This document shows positions 44,880 through 56,556 of a stretch of 64,000 bases of DNA, piece after piece. Position 1 is the stretch's first letter. Each line of letters starts with the position of its first letter. The notes under the pieces are model-generated. The model did not search any database. It worked only from the letters and a program-made list of their open reading frames with translations, and was not told where the DNA came from. The position numbers were made by a program, and so were the translations under genes. This DNA comes from Telmatactis stephensoni. Its lineage: Eukaryota; Cnidaria; Anthozoa; Actiniaria; Isophelliidae. The DNA lies in NCBI GenBank assembly GCA_029948255.1, contig JALIZF010001776.1, forward strand, positions 434,001 through 498,000, read 5' to 3'.

Positions 44880-45950
44880 AGCTTTGTAACCGGGTACTTT
44901 TCGATTGAAAACCGCTGATCACAGGTTTTCGTTCTCACTCAACACAGGAAGCCCGTGAAAACATATAACGGCTATACACACTGTCCAAGAAAAACAAAAC
45001 AAAACAAACAAAGAAACAACAGCATCAACAATCAAAACAAATAGAAACAAGATTGAACTAATTAATTTCCACTGTCTAGTCAAATACGTTCTAAAAAGTC
45101 TACATTATTGTGTTTTCTTACCATCGTTGTTTTTTTCTTTGTTCTTAGCTGTTCTTCACTGGGTTTGTTGTATATGTATGTCAAAGTTGTCGTATACGAT
45201 TAACAATTGTTTTATAGTTGTTGTATAAGATAAATGATTTGCTTCACTTATAAAGAGAAGGTCGAAAAGAATTTTTTTTCTATCTCCCTCTGGGGGAAAC
45301 TGACGCACTGTTTGGAAGTCATACGACTATATCAATAAAAAGGGAAGGAAGGACGGAAGGAAGGAAGGAAGAAAAGGAATCGAAAAAAAAAAAAGGAACA
45401 AAAAGGAGAAGAAAGAAAGAAGTGGTAAATGGGAATAGGAAATGCCATTTATTACTCATCAATAAATACTTTTTATTGTTTCGGTGCTATACCGAATAAA
45501 TGAACTTCACTATGATTTACATTAAGTTTTTAATATAAAACAGACTCTTCGCCTTTTCGGTGGTCAATATTTAACAACGAAAGCTAGATGAATAGATGGC
45601 TTTAAAGATCAATTGCAATGAAGCTACAGTTTTGGTCAATAATTATTAGTACCATTTTACTAATGTGATCGTGATTATGATGATTATAACATGATGATAA
45701 TGATGATGGTGAAAACAGTGATGATTGGGTGGTGATCACCATTGTAAGAAATGAATGGAATTCATTTTTCAATACGACAAAATTTGCAGTAACTGTGCTA
45801 CTAAAGTGCTACTGGCCAATTCTTCGATGACAATAATGCTACTTAGTGACTTTTTAAACATAACATGTTAAATAGTAGCTTATAACTGACAAGTGTCTTG
45901 ATCAATTTCATTTATGAGCTATGAAACCCGATAAGCATGTTTACCCTTGC
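44880..45950. other. Spacer between WDR83 and the His-rich gene
   Basis: Holds the presumed WDR83 promoter at one side and the 3' UTR of the His-rich gene at the other. AATAAA on the minus strand occurs at 45453-45448 and 45477-45472. An AAGG-rich tract lies at 45345-45385. No gene recognised. Confidence 0.55.
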
Positions 45951-48900
45951 TTAATGTTTATGATGATGGCGGTGGTGATGTTTTCGACGTATATGATGTT
46001 TTCTTCTACCGTGGTGCTTGTGCTTCGTGTGTTTAAGTTCTTTATCTTCATATGCCCCATAGGGAACAATTTCCTCTTCTTCAAAATCTTTCTTGTATCC
46101 ATTGATATTCTTAGGCTGCCCATGTTGAACGTTTTCTGCGTCTACTTCGGAGCCTCCGAAGTCGTGCGTGTAGACCACTACTTCCCCATCATGATGCTTC
46201 TTGTTGTGGTGGCGTCTGTGATGATGGTGACGTCTGTGGTGTTTTCCATGTCTTTCCTTTTTATGCTCTTTGTGATTATTTTTAGATTTATCGTCGACCA
46301 TTTCGGTAAAATCATTTAGGCTATCGTTTACTTCCTCATTCTGGGGAACAATTGCGAGTAGTTCTGTATCCGCATTTTCGTTGTCATTTGCCGACTTTCT
46401 TCCATGGCGATGCTTTTTGTGATGGTGGTGCCTACGTCTATGGTGATGCTTTCTTCGTTTTCTGTGTATTTTTCCTTCATCATTAATCACCTCTGTAAAA
46501 GCATGTAGGTTATCGCTTTCTTTCTCGCTTTGGGGAGCAATTAGTTCTGTATCCACATTTTCGTTGTCATTTGCTGACTTTCTTCCATGGCGATGCTTTT
46601 TGTGATGGTGGTGCCTACGTCTGTGGTGATGCTTTCTTCGTTTTCTGTGTATTTTTCCTTCATCATTGATCACCTCTGTAAAAGCATGTAGGCTATCGCT
46701 TTCTTTCTCGCTTTGGGAAGCAAATAGTTCTGTATCCACATTTTCGTTGTCATTTGCCGACTTTCTTCCTTCGGTAAAATCATTTAAGCTATCGTTTACT
46801 TCCTCATTCTGGGGAACAAGTAGTTCTGTATCCTCATTTTCGTTGTCATTTGCTGACTTTCTTCCATGACGATGCTTTTTGTGATGGTGGTGCCTACGTC
46901 TATGGTGATGCTTTCTTCGTTTTCTGTGTATTTTTCCTTCATCATTAATCACCTCTGTAAAAGCATGCAGATTTTGGTCGTCGTCGTCGTCGTCGTCATC
47001 ATTCTGGGGGGCAATTTCTGTATCCTCATCTTTGTTGTCGTTTGCCGACTTTCTTCCATAGCGACGCCTTTTATTATGTCTTTTATGATGCTTTCTTTCT
47101 TTTCTGTGTTTTCTTCCTTCTGCTTCTTTCACTGGATCCGCAACTTCTTCAACGATGTTCTTTTCTTGTGTCTCTCGATCCAAATTCTGTATCTGAGTTC
47201 CTAGGTTGTCATTTGGTGCAGTATTTTCGCCTTGTGAATAAGTGACATATCTTTCTACCCCGTCATATTGAGAGAGTGGGTTTTCTGATTCAAGGCTCCT
47301 TTGAATAACTTCAGAATCGTGATTATATACTTCAAAGTTGTCGCTTCCATTTTTCTGTTCTTTGTCTTGATGACGATATCTGTGACGCCCTCTGAACCTA
47401 TGTCTTCTTCTGTGCTTGTGTCTTCTGTGGTGCTCGGAAGCTTGTTGGTGTGATTTATCGTAAAGGCCAATGTTCTCGTATAAAGCTGGCGTCTGAATCT
47501 CTGCTGGCTCATTGGCTCTTTCTGATACCATTTGTTTTTCCTGTTGATTAGATTCATCGGAAGTTACCTCAGTGTCCTCGACGTTTTCTTGAAGAACTTT
47601 GTCGTAGTTAGTGGCTGCTTTGTTTTCATCTTCTGAAGACTTTCGTGCTTGAGAATGCTTTTTATGATGACGGTGTCTGCGATGATGCTTGTGGTGACGC
47701 TTGTGATGATGTTTGCCATGTTTCTTTCGTCGCTTCTTATCCGAAACGTCTTCTTTGTCTTCTTCCTCCGTGATTCCAATTTTAACTTCAACAATTGTTT
47801 CTTGAGGCTTTACACTAGATGAGTCAGCTGGTTGTACGCCCTGCAACGGTGTATTAATCTCACGGACTGTTACTTCAGCAGTTTCTTTAGGAATCTCTGA
47901 CACTTCCTCGCCTTCCGCTGGGTTACCATTCTCAGTTGTTTGATGGTGATTCTTTCCTTTAACCGTTGGAATACCTGAAGGGCTTATGTTTATTGTAACT
48001 ATGGGCGATTCAATAGTTTTTACAACACCGTATTCTGTCTTTTGAGTGTCTAGTTGTTTAGGTTGCCGGTCTTTAATCTTCTTTGGTTGACTCGAAGAAT
48101 GTTCTTGTTCACCCTTGATAATAACATTAGATGACCTCATAGGATGTTGCTTTGCTATGATTGAGTTTGGACTTTCGATGTTCTTTACTACAGATGCAGG
48201 TGCCAATTTCTGTGCTGTAACTATAGTTGAGATCGTTTGTTGGCTTTCATAGTATTTTTCTAGTGCTTTCTCAATTGTGTTGTGGATGGATTTTACAGGG
48301 TTCTTTTCCTTTGTTTCAGCGGTGTTGATGACTGTTTCTTCTTTACTGATGTCTTTAGCTAGAGCTGTGGCTGTTTGTTGCTCGTCTGATGACGCTTCTT
48401 CTCCAGATCCAGATCCAGATCCAGAACCACTTTCATGAGTGACATCAATAACTGCAGTTGATCCCTCGATGTTCAGTGAGTCTTCGTGTGATTCCGTCTC
48501 CACAACAGTTTCCTTTGTTTGTGTCATTGTCGCAGCATTTTTACCGTTTTCAATCAAAGCCTGGAAGCTGGTCTGAACACCTGTATGTTCTGAAAGACCC
48601 AGATGGAAAGACGGTCGGCTAGCTCCAACGGACGGTGCAACTTGAGAACTTGGTGTTGGTTGCACTGGCTTTGGTAGAACTGGAAGACTTGTACCTTTAG
48701 AGGGAACAGCAGGACTCGCACTGGCACCCAATTCTGATGGCTTAACAATTGGACCTACAGACGCTGGTTTGGTACCGACAGGTGGTGGGTTTGAGGCAAT
48801 GGTTGGTGTTACATTTTCAGATGGAAATACTACATTTTGAGGTGCATTTGGTGCAATTGGAGGCTTAATATCACTTGTAGGACGGACGATTACTGTGACA

Positions 48901-50641
48901 GCAGGTAATGGGGATGGTGCTGAGGCCTTTGAGATTATAGTTAACACTTTGGTAGGAATCACTGATTGGGATGGCTTTGCAGAGGTAGGTGGTTGTGCAG
49001 ATGGGGGCGGCATCGGAAGTGGCTTAGACTGAGAAGCTGCAACTGACTGTGCAGGGGCACTTGAAGCAGGAAATTTTGCTGATACAGCCGAAGCAGGAGG
49101 AACTGGAGCTGAAGCAGTAGGGACCAACTCTGACGCAACAGGAGCCGAAGCTGAAGGAACGACTGCCGATGGAGCGGCAGCCGACGGCGAAGGAGCTTCA
49201 GCGGACACGGGAGAAGCGGGAGCTGACACTTGAGGAGCAGAACCTAAAGGGGCGGCAGCCGACGGCGATAGAGCTTCAGCTGGCACAGGAGAAGCAGGAG
49301 CTGACACTTGTGGAGCTGAGCCTGAAGGTGCGCCAGCCGACGGCGAAAGAGCTTCACCTGGAACAGGAGAAGCAGGAGCTGAAACTTGTGGAGCAGAACC
49401 TGAAGGAGCGGCAGCCGACGGTGAAGGAACTGCAGCCGACACTGGAGAAGGCAAAGCTTGAGGGGCTGCAGCCGATGCCCGACGGGTGGGAGCGAAAACT
49501 GAGGGAGCTGCTTCTGGAGATAATCGTACAGTGATTTGCACAGGCTTTGAAGATGCTGCTGCTGCCGGAGAAGGTGGATTTCCGATACCCATACCTATTT
49601 GGCCAACTGAGCCTATCTGACCAGCTGCTGCAGCTGCTGCTTCTACTTGGGCGTCTTCCTCCTCCACCTCCTCTTCTTCGTCTTCTTCCCGTGTGTCGCT
49701 TTCAATGGATGTCTTTTTTTCAGAGCCGGAACCTTCGGCTTTAAACATATCTTTCTCATTTTTACCAAGTTTAGCAGCCGATGTAAGTAACACACCTGAG
49801 ATTGGAAATAAAAATTATATCTCAACAAATGATACAGTAAAATCCTGTCCCGTTTGATATTCATAGCCAGCCATTTCGGTTAGCTATATAAGTAATCCAA
49901 TTACAAAACACGATTGTGGATACGAAGACAGGGGTACTTGTTTGTAGTTTTTTGCTTCTTTAAATGAATGTTAACATTACATAAAATGACGCGGCGATTA
50001 GTTAGTATCTTCTCAATACGAACAATTCATTATAACTAAAAAAGTTGTTTTGTGCGCACTAACATGGCCGTCCACAGTATAATTAGGAAGGTTAAATATC
50101 TGTATTAATAGTGGAACCCCTTAATAAGACCACTGACGGGCCAAAAATGACTAGCTGCAATAACGGCGTGACCGTATTCAAGGGTGATATCAACTTGATG
50201 TGATATAATAACAGTGTGGCTTAAGACCTGATAACACTTATTGTAGACTATCTATAACTTGCAAAGATTCCCTTTACAGACTTGTACAACTAGGCAAACG
50301 TATTGCGATGGCAACAAGATATGGGCGGCAATGCAGAATTTAGGCTCTGTAGATTCTAAAACCACTGATAGAGACCTTACTTGCAAGTCGCTGCTGAAAT
50401 CACAAACACACGACGACGCCGTTTACAAACTAAGAGATGAGGATGAGGTTAAGAAATAAGCCCTTAATTTTCAGTGAAAAATGGCCCATTTTTATTGTCT
50501 TGTTTACCTGCCATCTATCATGAAACTCAGTAAAGATCCTTAACCTCAACCTTAACATTGTTTAAAAAAAAATTTTTGTTAAACTTTTAAATATATTGAC
50601 ATACCTGCCACCAACAAAAGGAAGATTGTAAGGTACTTCAT
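45951..50641 (-). CDS. Secreted Pro/Ala/Ser-rich and His/Lys/Arg-rich repeat protein
   Basis: Coding exon 1 (50641-50605) carries MKYLTIFLLLVAG. Exon 2 (49795-45951) continues VLLTSAAKLGKNEK, giving a textbook signal peptide of about 20 residues and a 1,293-residue protein. After it come an acidic stretch, a Pro/Ala/Ser-rich region (about residues 75-400) with a 26-residue unit (SPSAGAPSGSAPQVSAPASP type) repeated three to four times, and GSGSGSGSGEE near residue 465. A Lys/His/Arg block follows at about 700, a run of Asp near 945, and then three copies of a HHHRRRHHHHKKHRH block alternating with GRKSANDN and acidic linkers. The C-terminus is His-rich. No catalytic domain, no transmembrane segment after the signal. 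I do not recognise the family. Metal or mineral binding, or matrix assembly, is inference. Divergent neighbour of the ShK gene. Confidence 0.85.
46390..47000 (-). repeat. Coding tandem repeats (His/Arg module)
   Basis: Within the His-rich gene, blocks that start near 46401, 46583 and 46863 share TGCTTTTTGTGATGGTGGTG and CTTCGTTTTCTGTGTATTTT. They encode the KIHRKRRKHHHRRR module. A fourth linker unit (about 46740-46790) lacks the basic block, which suggests an internal deletion. Unequal crossover is the likely cause. Confidence 0.9.
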
Positions 50642-50986
50642 GATCCTTTCTTCCTCCTGTTTCTACACTTAGAATAAAGAATCACAAAATTGCTCTGAGT
50701 TTGTACGTATACATAATTGTTTTATTACATAAATGTTTTATTTGAAGTAGTGATTGAAGCCTTGTTCGTATGACTTCATACTTTCTTGATCATGAAAATT
50801 CCGTTTTTCTCAAATGTGGGAAAGATTATCCAGTCTAGTAAGGGCCTGCGGCAAAATAATTACACCGGATTAACTGAAAGAGTGAAACTATGATAAGCTT
50901 CTTAGATATTAGCTTTTAAGTGAAGTAATTCGTAGTATTTTAAGACTTGCGGAGATTTCAGCCCATTAAAAGTTATGAAAACTTAC

Positions 50987-51070
50987 CTTAAGCGAATATA
51001 TTCTTCGCCCTGGACCGTGTGTTGGATTATTTCTCTACTGGAACCCCAACTAACGGCACAACGGTGCTGA
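50987..51070 (-). other. Probable 5' UTR exon of the His-rich gene
   Basis: On the minus strand TTAAG|GTAAGTTTT (donor at 50986) is a strong splice donor. A matching acceptor (GTGTAG before 50662) lies 21 bases upstream of the ATG. The outer edge is a guess. Confidence 0.45.
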
Positions 51071-51099
51071 ACGCTTTTGATTAGATCATAACTTCACAG

Positions 51100-52267
51100 A
51101 TTTTCAACTGGTACCTCGCAAAATCTCGATGAAAAACCCTGAAAATATTCAAAACAATGTCGAAAATGAGGTGAGGATCAACTTAAGGAGGTTTGAAATT
51201 TGTTAAAATTCTTCCATTTTTTGTGTATTGACAGCTTATTAAAACTCTAATATGGTTGATTCCAAGTTGAGTACAGTTGGTATTCTCTTCCAAGAAGAGT
51301 TTGACAAGACATCACTTCGCACATTTTAACGTCTTTCAAAAAGAACCATTTTAAAGTGATCGATTTGGGCCGCCATGATGACACCCGTAAGGTCACGTGA
51401 CTGCGTGACCTTTTGTCAGGTACTATCGTCATCCTTCTAGTTTGAAGCTTTCATTGCACCGATGCATGTCGGGTATTTTTTTCTTTTGTTAAATTTTCAC
51501 GATTGAAAGACTGTAATAACCTTTCCTGTTAAGTTGTACAATACGGTTGTAATGTATTCTGTTTACTAGTACATTTGTATGAAAATTGACTAGAAAAGAA
51601 ATTGTTCGTCAGCAAGTTCGGAATTATAAATAGTGTATAAACAATCGAAAATTTAGCAAAACGTTTTTAATATTATTCCAAGAATAAACAAATCATCCCT
51701 TTCCAATCTGACAGTTGATTCTCTACTTAGACAGCCGATGCTTTTAGACTTCAATTAATTGTACCTGTATTCAACAGGCACCAGTTTTCTGAGAGATTTT
51801 CCTACAAATAGGAAATTCTACCAGACAAAATTAGTACAAATGATCGAATGGAAAACGTCTCGTTCAACAGATTAAATTTTCATTTTGGATTCAGAAAAGG
51901 GCTAGAACACTTTTGTGAAAGCGTGCGCTCGTTTGGTGGTGTATTGTTCTCTTTCTGACATCCACTGTTCTTATGAGGCCAATAACTGGCGAGTATCTAC
52001 TGTCAAGCCACAGAAATCAGATCATATGAGATCCTGACGGAAAACTCTTTGTTCGAAGCGACTCAAAGATCCTAATTGTGATCTTTTGCAATGAATTCAA
52101 CTTTATAAAAAAGGCTGCCACAAGTTTAAATCTAACAGGTGCGAACATTTCTTGAAAGCGTCCGATGTTTATCGACATTGTTTTGACTAGGAAATTGTTA
52201 ACTAAAATTCTTTTCAGTTTACATACAAGCTGGTGAGCCGTTTGAATTTGCTGGCAGTTCATTGAAA
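51100..52267. other. Divergent intergenic region between two secreted-protein genes
   Basis: Separates the minus-strand His-rich gene from the plus-strand ShK gene. It contains the inverted AGGTCA motif listed separately. No coding exon found. Confidence 0.5.
51389..51412. promoter_or_regulatory. Inverted AGGTCA half-sites with CACGTG
   Basis: AAGGTCACG and CGTGACCTT face each other with 6 bases between; the left half also forms the E-box CACGTG. AGGTCA inverted repeats are binding sites for nuclear receptors, and CACGTG for bHLH factors. Function here is inference. Confidence 0.35.
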
Positions 52268-55200
52268 ATGTCAAGCTTCTCAGTTTTATGTGTCTTATTT
52301 ATCGCAACGATGGCCTCAGGAGTAGGTAAGTTGAACTCTGACCGAACTGGTCTTAATACTTGCTATGTTCAATGACAAACCACTTGAATTTGTGAGAAAC
52401 ACTTCACACTCGGTCACATTTGAAGAGTATATAGAAATGTTCGGAAATAGCATTGCATTTCTCTATTACCCATGCATTAAACAATAAAATATGAAAGAGA
52501 AAATTTATACAAGGTTCAGCAAAATACAGATAGAGAACTAACCTTTGTCTGGGACGATGACATCAACTTGATATTCCTTAAAAAGTTTTTGTTAGATTTA
52601 AGGGATCAGTTAAAAATTCCCTAGCTCTACTAGATTTCTTTGAGACCTATGATTGAGCAGAAGTTATAAAAAAATTACAAAGCTTGATTCAATATAGAAA
52701 TTCAATGAGAAATCGTTTCTCACCTTAGGCTAACAGCAGCAGCTCATTATTTGTGATCAGAGTTCTCCAGAAATCAATTAGATGCATTAGTTTAATGTAA
52801 AAAATGAAAGAATTTTTAAGAGCATTGCACTGTGTCAGTCCCGCCCAACTACTTAATAGTACTCAGCAACAGCAGTAGGTAAAAAAGCCTATAAATCTGA
52901 AATTATTTTGTTTAGAACACTTTTCAGAAAATCGGATTCCTTTAATTTTCATGGAGACTAAATATATAAGGAGATCCGAACAAGTTCATTTTGGAAATCT
53001 ACAACTTTACTTACGAGTTTTATAATGATTTTCTCAGAATTGGAAATTTGATTGACAGTTTTTATTTGTTTTAACAGATGTTGCACCAGTTCGAAGAGGT
53101 TTGTGCTAATGATTGATATTTTTACCATTAACGAACCGTTTGGTATTAATAGTGACGTCACATCAGTCATATCATGACACTTTGCATTTTTATAAACCCA
53201 TTGTTAGTGTGTGACATGGTGACATACTATTTTTGTGTATGATGGAATATTATCCTTATCTACTTACGTGACAGCCTCTTATCGTTGTGTTATAGAATGT
53301 CGTGACACATTCCTTAGCTGCTTGAATTGGTCAAAGGCTGGAATGTGTGACAACGACAAGTTTGGCTTCGTTATGAGAGGTGGATGTGCAAAAACGTGTG
53401 GATTCTGTACAGGTAATCATATTGGCTCATTCGGTCTTTGGTAATCTTCAATATTAGCCGATAAAGAGCTAAGAATAAATCGCAACCCAGAAAATCTGGA
53501 TGATGGTGGTGTTTGAATTGATAGACCTGATGGCGGGATAATCATGATGAAGTTAACAAATTCAATTGGTATATCACGCGCGTTCTGATTGGCCGGAAAC
53601 CGTGTGTGATTATAGTAGACACACAGATGACGTCACAAAATCATACGCGCGCTCTGATTGGTTGACATGTTTGATAAATATGTAAAACAACTAAATAGAT
53701 TACTTTCACAGATAACGTCAAAATAAGGTAAGGCCAAAAAGGTACGGTACGGAACGAAATCGTGTCGCGTGACTGTTGTTCTCACTACATTTTTACGTCT
53801 GCTGTGCATCTATTAGATTACAAACGCACAGAAAAATGGAACCTATTTGTTTTATATAATATTAATTGAAATATTTCAACCAATCAGAGGGTCGCACGTC
53901 ATCTGTGCATGTGTGCTGTAATCACACACGGTTTTCGACCAATCAGAGCTCACGTAATATATACATTCTCACATAAATGATGATTTTGAGGATGGTATCA
54001 TTATTATTAACTCTTGATAATTGATACAGTTGTGATTTTGAGTTGAACTGATGGTTGATGATGATGATAATGATGATTATCACTATAAAAGTCATAGTAT
54101 CATTTTAACATCTTTCAGTGATGTCAGTGTTGATAAAAAGCAATTACTCTGATATTTGATGAGAGTTATAACAAGTGAATGTTATCATTCTTGCCCACAG
54201 AGGGAGGAAACACTCCCAAAATGAAATTAAATCTTTCCATTCCTGGCATACATTCAAAAGCTGTCAAGCATGACAACAACAACCAAGCAAAACAAACCAA
54301 AACCGAACAAGATAAAACCAAAGTTCATCAGACTCATAGTAAGTCGGACGAAAGTTTAACTAAAATTAGATATCAAACTCCAGCTACTACTCCCACAACC
54401 CAAACTACTATATCCACTGCCTCTACTGCTACCACACCCACTACAGCAACAACTGCTACCAGAGCTGCCGATCTACCAGATATGATAGTTGATGTTGATA
54501 AACCAGGGGAACCCGCTGATCACCCGGACAAATATGAAAGTAAGAGTTGTGGAAGTAATAATGGATGTAACAATAGAAGTAACGCCTGGTTCAATTCACT
54601 TAGCAAGCAAAAGCAACATGCGTAGACTAAGTAGTGTGTTGCTCATCAGCAGTGCTTGTACTTTCTCAACGGCCTATAAATGATATGATGAATGAGATAC
54701 TACGTCAGCGTATGTTGCTTGCGCTTGTGTTTGCATCGCTAGTGTGAACCAGACTCAAGAGTGACCTTCACTATAAGGGGAATTACGAAAGTAAAGCACT
54801 TTATTTAATATTTTCATAATTGATCGGCTTTTTTCAGAATGTAACGACGTATTCCAGCGATGTAAACGTTGGAATGAAGAAGGCAATATTTGTGAAAGAT
54901 TACCATTCAGAATGTTTATGAAATATGGGTGTAGGAAGACTTGCAACTTGTGTGGTAGGTAAAATAATTAAATCCATTATACTATACAATTAATTAACAA
55001 ATAGATCCCATTTTTCCGTGCGTCTGTATTCTAATAGATGCCCAGAGGACGTCAAAATGTGGTGAGAACAAAAAAGTACACCACGAGACGAAGTCGAGTT
55101 GTCTGTTGTCCTCACCACATTTTGACGTCTTCTGTGCATCTGTTAGAAGGCAAACCCACGGTGGAAAAGGAATATATTTATTTTATATAATATCCATCGA

Positions 55201-56556
55201 AACGTCTGAACCAGTCAGAGCTTGTGTAAGATTCATTGACGTCATCTATGCGTGTGTGCTGTAATCACACGCTGGTCTCGACCAATCAGAGCGCGCGTAT
55301 TATACCGATTATATAAACGTGTAAAAGTGTACCTTATGACATTTTGCGGCTCATACATAAACAATGACATGTACCTATGAGAGTTTTAATTAATTTGACA
55401 CAATTTTTCCAAAGGTTCTTCATCTGAGTCTCAGAAAAAAGGAAGTATTAAAGCCACCCCTGAGAACCTCGTCGACGTCGAAACGAAAAAGTCTTTGCTA
55501 GAAATCTGGCCCAAATTGGACAACGACGACGCCAATGACGAGTTGTCAAATGCTGTTGAAGTAGGAATTTCAAGAGAAATAAGCGAGGAAGCGAGCTCAA
55601 AAACTTCAAAAAGAAGTTTGCTAAAACATAAAGGACAATTAAAGAAAAGGAAAGGAGAAAAAGTGCGCAAAGATTCAAAACTTATTCACGGGGAAAAAGG
55701 GAAACACCAGGAGATTAAGAGAGTTGAAATTGAAACTGGATACAAGAATCCTCGACCATTTGCAAGCTTTGGAGAAGGTGTCCCATCAGCGTCGCCAGAA
55801 CAGCAAAACGCCGAGGCAGTTAATACATTTGGTGGAGCTCTTAACACAGCTGATGGATTTGAAGGTCTTGCAAAGTTGCCTGACTTTGATGGAGCCAGCG
55901 ATTTTGGTTCTGTTCAGAAGCTTTTGGAAACTCCCAAAGCAAGCAAAAAGCTGGATTACTACGTTGAACACTTTTCCAAAGATCCGTATGTCGCTTACAG
56001 TGAGAGGCAAGAATGGATGAAAGAAAATGATCTTCATTTGAAGAAGTATAGAAGAAGGCTGCCAAAAGGATCAAGAAAGGGTTCCACCAAGTCCTTCCCG
56101 AAGCGCTCAAAGACGAGCAAAAAGCAGAAACGAGAACTAAAACCAAAGTTATTGAAAGTTGAACTGATTAAAAATGGATATAGTGATGACTTAAACCCAT
56201 TTTCAACGGCTGAGGAAATCGCCAACGGTGTGGACAAACTCAATCTTCAAATGGCTGGTTTGAATTCCAACGGCGAGAATTCCATATTTCCTGACAGTCA
56301 ATCTTTAAAACCTGACTTCGTGTCACAGCTGCGGCAATTACCGTACTTTGAAGGATTGGACAAGGCTGACGCTGAAAAGACCCTGGCAAAAGCCAAGCTT
56401 GGAAAAAATTTTGATTACTACGTGGAAAGTTATTCCAAAGATCCCTTCATTGCTGAAAGTGAAAGGCAAGTGTGGCTGAAGGAAAACGAAGTCAGACCGA
56501 AGCCTTATCGAAGGAAGACCATAGAACAAAATAATATAAAGAAAAAACACTCTTGA
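52268..56556 (+). CDS. Secreted dual-ShK protein with basic C-terminal tail
   Basis: Six exons with consistent phases: 52268-52325, 53078-53098, 53296-53412, 54201-54539, 54838-54954 and 55415-56556, for 597 residues. Residues 1-18 are a signal peptide (MSSFSVLCVLFIATMASG). ShK domain 1 is in exon 3 (about residues 28-63, six cysteines, ending CAKTCGFC). A Thr-rich linker follows (exon 4), then ShK domain 2 in exon 5 (ending CRKTCNLC). Exon 6 encodes about 380 residues rich in Lys and Ser. In it a ~63-residue module occurs twice (residues about 369-432 and 523-585), each with DYYVE, SKDP, SERQ and W(M/L)KEN, followed by a basic YRR. ShK domains occur both in cnidarian channel-blocking peptides and in many matrix or enzyme-linked proteins. 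The long tail speaks for a structural or matrix role, which is inference. AATAAA at 56841 may be the poly(A) signal. Confidence 0.87.
53568..53963. mobile_element. CTGATTGG-family MITE in ShK-gene intron, copy 1
   Basis: Lies between exons 3 and 4. Outer inverted repeats pair GTATATCACGCGCGTTCTGATT ... GAAACCGTGTGTGATTA with TAATCACACACGGTTTTCG ... CAATCAGAGCTCACGTAAT. The interior carries ATAAAACAACTAAATAG, TTTTTACGTCTGCTGTGC and a second CCAATCAGAGG block. Confidence 0.8.
55000..55307. mobile_element. CTGATTGG-family MITE in ShK-gene intron, copy 2
   Basis: Lies between exons 5 and 6. It shares CTGTAATCACAC, CGACCAATCAGAGCGCGCGT and the ACGTC(T/A)(T/G)CTGTGCATCT centre with copy 1. A central inverted repeat pairs GACGTCAAAATGTGGTGAG with CTCACCACATTTTGACGTC. 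The left outer arm appears lost. Confidence 0.75.

Noticed and set aside
49169..49534. 121-residue plus-strand frame with QPTAKELQ repeats
   Set aside because: Antisense shadow of the repeated Pro/Ala/Ser region of the secreted His-rich gene.
55786..56550. Minus-strand open frames opposite the ShK gene's last exon
   Set aside because: Antisense shadows of a Lys-rich coding exon with no splice or domain support.
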